Assembly (NCBI GenBank): GCA_024449915.1
Contig: JAMZAV010002037.1
Coordinates: forward strand, 1 to 64,000
Direction: 5' to 3'
DNA length: 64,000 nucleotides
Source: Sweltsa coloradensis
Lineage: Eukaryota > Arthropoda > Insecta > Plecoptera > Chloroperlidae
Within the stretch, counting starts at the first letter, position 1, and each line of letters begins with the position of its first letter. Under the pieces are notes generated by a model. The model was not told where the DNA came from, searched no databases, and saw only the letters and a program-made list of their open reading frames with translations. Shown piece by piece: positions 62,429 through 64,000 of the stretch. Both the position numbers and the translations under genes were made by a program.

Positions 62429-62652
62429 TAAGTTTTTAAGGCTTTCGTGGCCCGAAGTATTAGAATCACAATTGTAAACTTGTCGGGTTATTTCGCCACG
62501 TCGATTTGACTAACCCATGTCAACGTTTCTGGACCGCTCTGGGTCCTGATGACAGGACCCAGAGCGGTCCAGAAACGTTGACATGGGTAAGTCAAATCGA
62601 CGTGGCGAAATAACCCGACAAGTTTACAATTGTGATTCTAATATATATATAT
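62429..62652. repeat. Fold-back: 90-bp near-perfect arms, 4-nt loop, between (AT)n tracts
   Basis: Left arm 62459-62548, loop ATGA, right arm 62553-62642. Landmarks: AACTTGTCGGGTTATTTCGC and complement; ACGTCGATTTGACTAACCCA and complement; GTCAACGTTTCTGGACCGCT and complement. The only break is TAAC against TAAG near the CCCATG block. The centre CCTGATGACAGG contains CTGATGA, and GAAAC follows at 62573, the same motif order as the hammerhead-like cores. It begins AAGGCTTTCGTGGCCCGAAG, close to the start of the neighbouring module. Confidence 0.85.
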
Positions 62653-63680
62653 TGTAGATAATATCTTGCACTCTTCTTGACTGACTCAGACTGTATGTTA
62701 TGTTGCTAATACTCTTTTTAAATAATTTCACAATAATATTATTATAAAAATATTAATTTGACTTCGTTTAAAATGCAAAAATATTTTACAAAGCGGGGAC
62801 GTTCAAATAGCTCACTAATCCTTTACTTATGTGTTAAAATATTTATATTTAGGTTTCTGTGTTTAGTTTAGTAAATTTGGTTTAACCCCCTCCCTTGTAT
62901 AGATCATCGAGCGACGCAACATTACTTCACTACGCTTCGGCCTACGCCTACGGCCTACAAAAGAGTGTCACTTACAGGGAATACGGAAACCAAACAGGGT
63001 TATATTTAGGTTTTGGCCAACTAAATACAAACACTGTACCAAATATTGACAAACATAAGCGTGTATAGCCCTGACCAGCAAACGCTGCCTAGGCCTAGTT
63101 TCACCGATGAACAACGGAATTCATTTAGATTTCACTTACGGCACAGCTAAATATTGTATTATGGGTGTTGTACCTAGGACCTACAAGATTTTTTTGTATA
63201 TAAGTTTTTAAAAGTAACCCTATGTGTAGAACAATCATGATTGCTGAAGTAACTTAGGAAAAGATCGCTTTATTATTAACATTTTCAACGTCAGAATATG
63301 TTTAAACTTTAAAGTCAAATATCTCAATAACTATTTTTTTAATGTTCATGTTCCTTTTTCTCAGGATTGGCTCAATAGAACTTCACAAAAATTTCACAGA
63401 ATACTTATATCACTGTTTTACACAAATAGACGAGGGGGAATTTTTATTTTCAAAATTTTTACAATTTTATTTCTTGGTATGTCTAAGAAAACGTAACAAA
63501 ACATACATTCTAAAAAAAATTGAAACTAGGATATTTTTTTTTTAAAAAAAGCTCTTGTCTATTTGTGTACAAGGGTTCAAACTAAGCACACAAAAAAAAT
63601 TGATGTGATAGGTTGAGCCATTGCTGAGAAAAAGGTACATGAAGTTGACAAATTTAACATGGCCAGCATAGCCGAGTCCG
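62653..63680. other. AT-rich sequence without recognisable gene
   Basis: A short GC-richer patch with CTACGCTTCGGCCTACGCCT, then ACGGCCTAC, lies near 62931-62958. The remaining open frames (for example 63342-63545) are Phe/Leu/Lys-rich with no domain. Part of 63330-63660 resembles the AT-rich repeat H style (CTCTTGTCTATTTGTGTACA) but I could not align it. Confidence 0.5.
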
Positions 63681-63683
63681 GGT

Positions 63684-63970
63684 GGCCTTAAGTGCTCGTC
63701 GAGCGTTATGTAATAATGTTCCGCTCTAGCCTAGGGGATGAAGGGAGGAAACTCCCTTGCTGGCTAGAACCAACCACATGTGGAGGGTGGGAAAAATGGG
63801 TGGGTAGTTCCTCTCTTCGCCAGCAAGAGCTCGCCTCTAATTTTGGGGATAATTGATATACAACCCTACTTACCACTTTATGTCAGCGAGACGGACTGTT
63901 GCTCGCCTTCTATACGTTTAGCAGAACCAGGTTCTGGGCCAAACTTACCCCGGGGTCATACGGGGGACAA
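63684..63970 (+). repeat. Repeat A, diverged copy
   Basis: GGGTGGCCTTAAGTGCTCGT, GAGCGTTATGTAATAATGTT, CCGCTCTAGCCTAGGGGATG, TTGCTGGCTAGAACCAACCA, CAAGAGCTCGCCTCTAATTT, GTTTAGCAGAACCAGGTTCT, GGGCCAAACTTACCCCGGGG. The GTC-rich tract is almost deleted. Same orientation as all other copies, and an older copy by its divergence. Confidence 0.75.
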
Positions 63971-64000
63971 ACTTAATTACATTATTGTCAAAATATATTT

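Overview
This is eukaryotic, almost certainly invertebrate-animal, repeat-dominated DNA. I find no intact host protein-coding gene in the 64 kb. What can be recognised is a graveyard of transposable elements: four or five non-LTR retrotransposon pieces, a Penelope-like element (PLE), a TTAA-flanked DNA transposon, a hAT transposon, a second TTAA-flanked MITE-like insert, fold-back hairpins, tRNA-derived SINEs and many copies of two short dispersed repeats (called A and B here). P2X7-tail-like and THAP domains, a Dong/R4-like LINE sitting in a TAA microsatellite, and PLEs with GIY-YIG fit a marine invertebrate (mollusc, other lophotrochozoan, cnidarian or similar). The species cannot be fixed from the sequence.

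Layout. 1-6.0 kb: A and B repeats. 5.9-8.4 kb: a 470-bp fold-back, then a ~295-bp tandem repeat whose third unit is split by a 646-bp TTAA-flanked insert. 8.7-13.7 kb: SINE, three broken reverse transcriptase (RT) fragments, and repeats A, B and H. 13.8-15.2 kb: composite repeats C and H. 16.2-18.9 kb: a fold-back next to a TTAA-flanked transposon of probable Kolobok type. This transposon carries a THAP-domain 5' fragment on + and a P2X7 ballast-like gene on -, each behind an inverted CRE-containing promoter, and it is interrupted by a hAT element with its own 8-bp target duplication. 19.4-23.8 kb: a nearly complete but broken R4/Dong-like LINE between two (TAA)n tracts. 23.8-26.2 kb: unexplained sequence. 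26.2-39.5 kb: alternating B and A repeats with SINEs and a PLE. 39.55-57.67 kb: a zone where every repeat looks corrupted by inflated homopolymers, most likely low-quality assembly. 57.6-59.3 kb: a Jockey-like RT pseudogene on -. 59.9-62.7 kb: a run of fold-back modules and a tRNA-like tandem array, separated by (AT)n tracts, with hammerhead-ribozyme-like cores.

The two observations I rate highest are the two-gene TTAA transposon, whose ends are mirror-image promoters, and the fact that essentially all of the more than 50 A/B repeat copies lie on the same strand, mostly alternating B-A-B-A. The second suggests that the window is the skeleton of an old tandem array and not a set of independent insertions. 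Coordinates of diverged repeat copies are good to about 10-20 bases. Clade names of RT fragments rest on visible motifs only.
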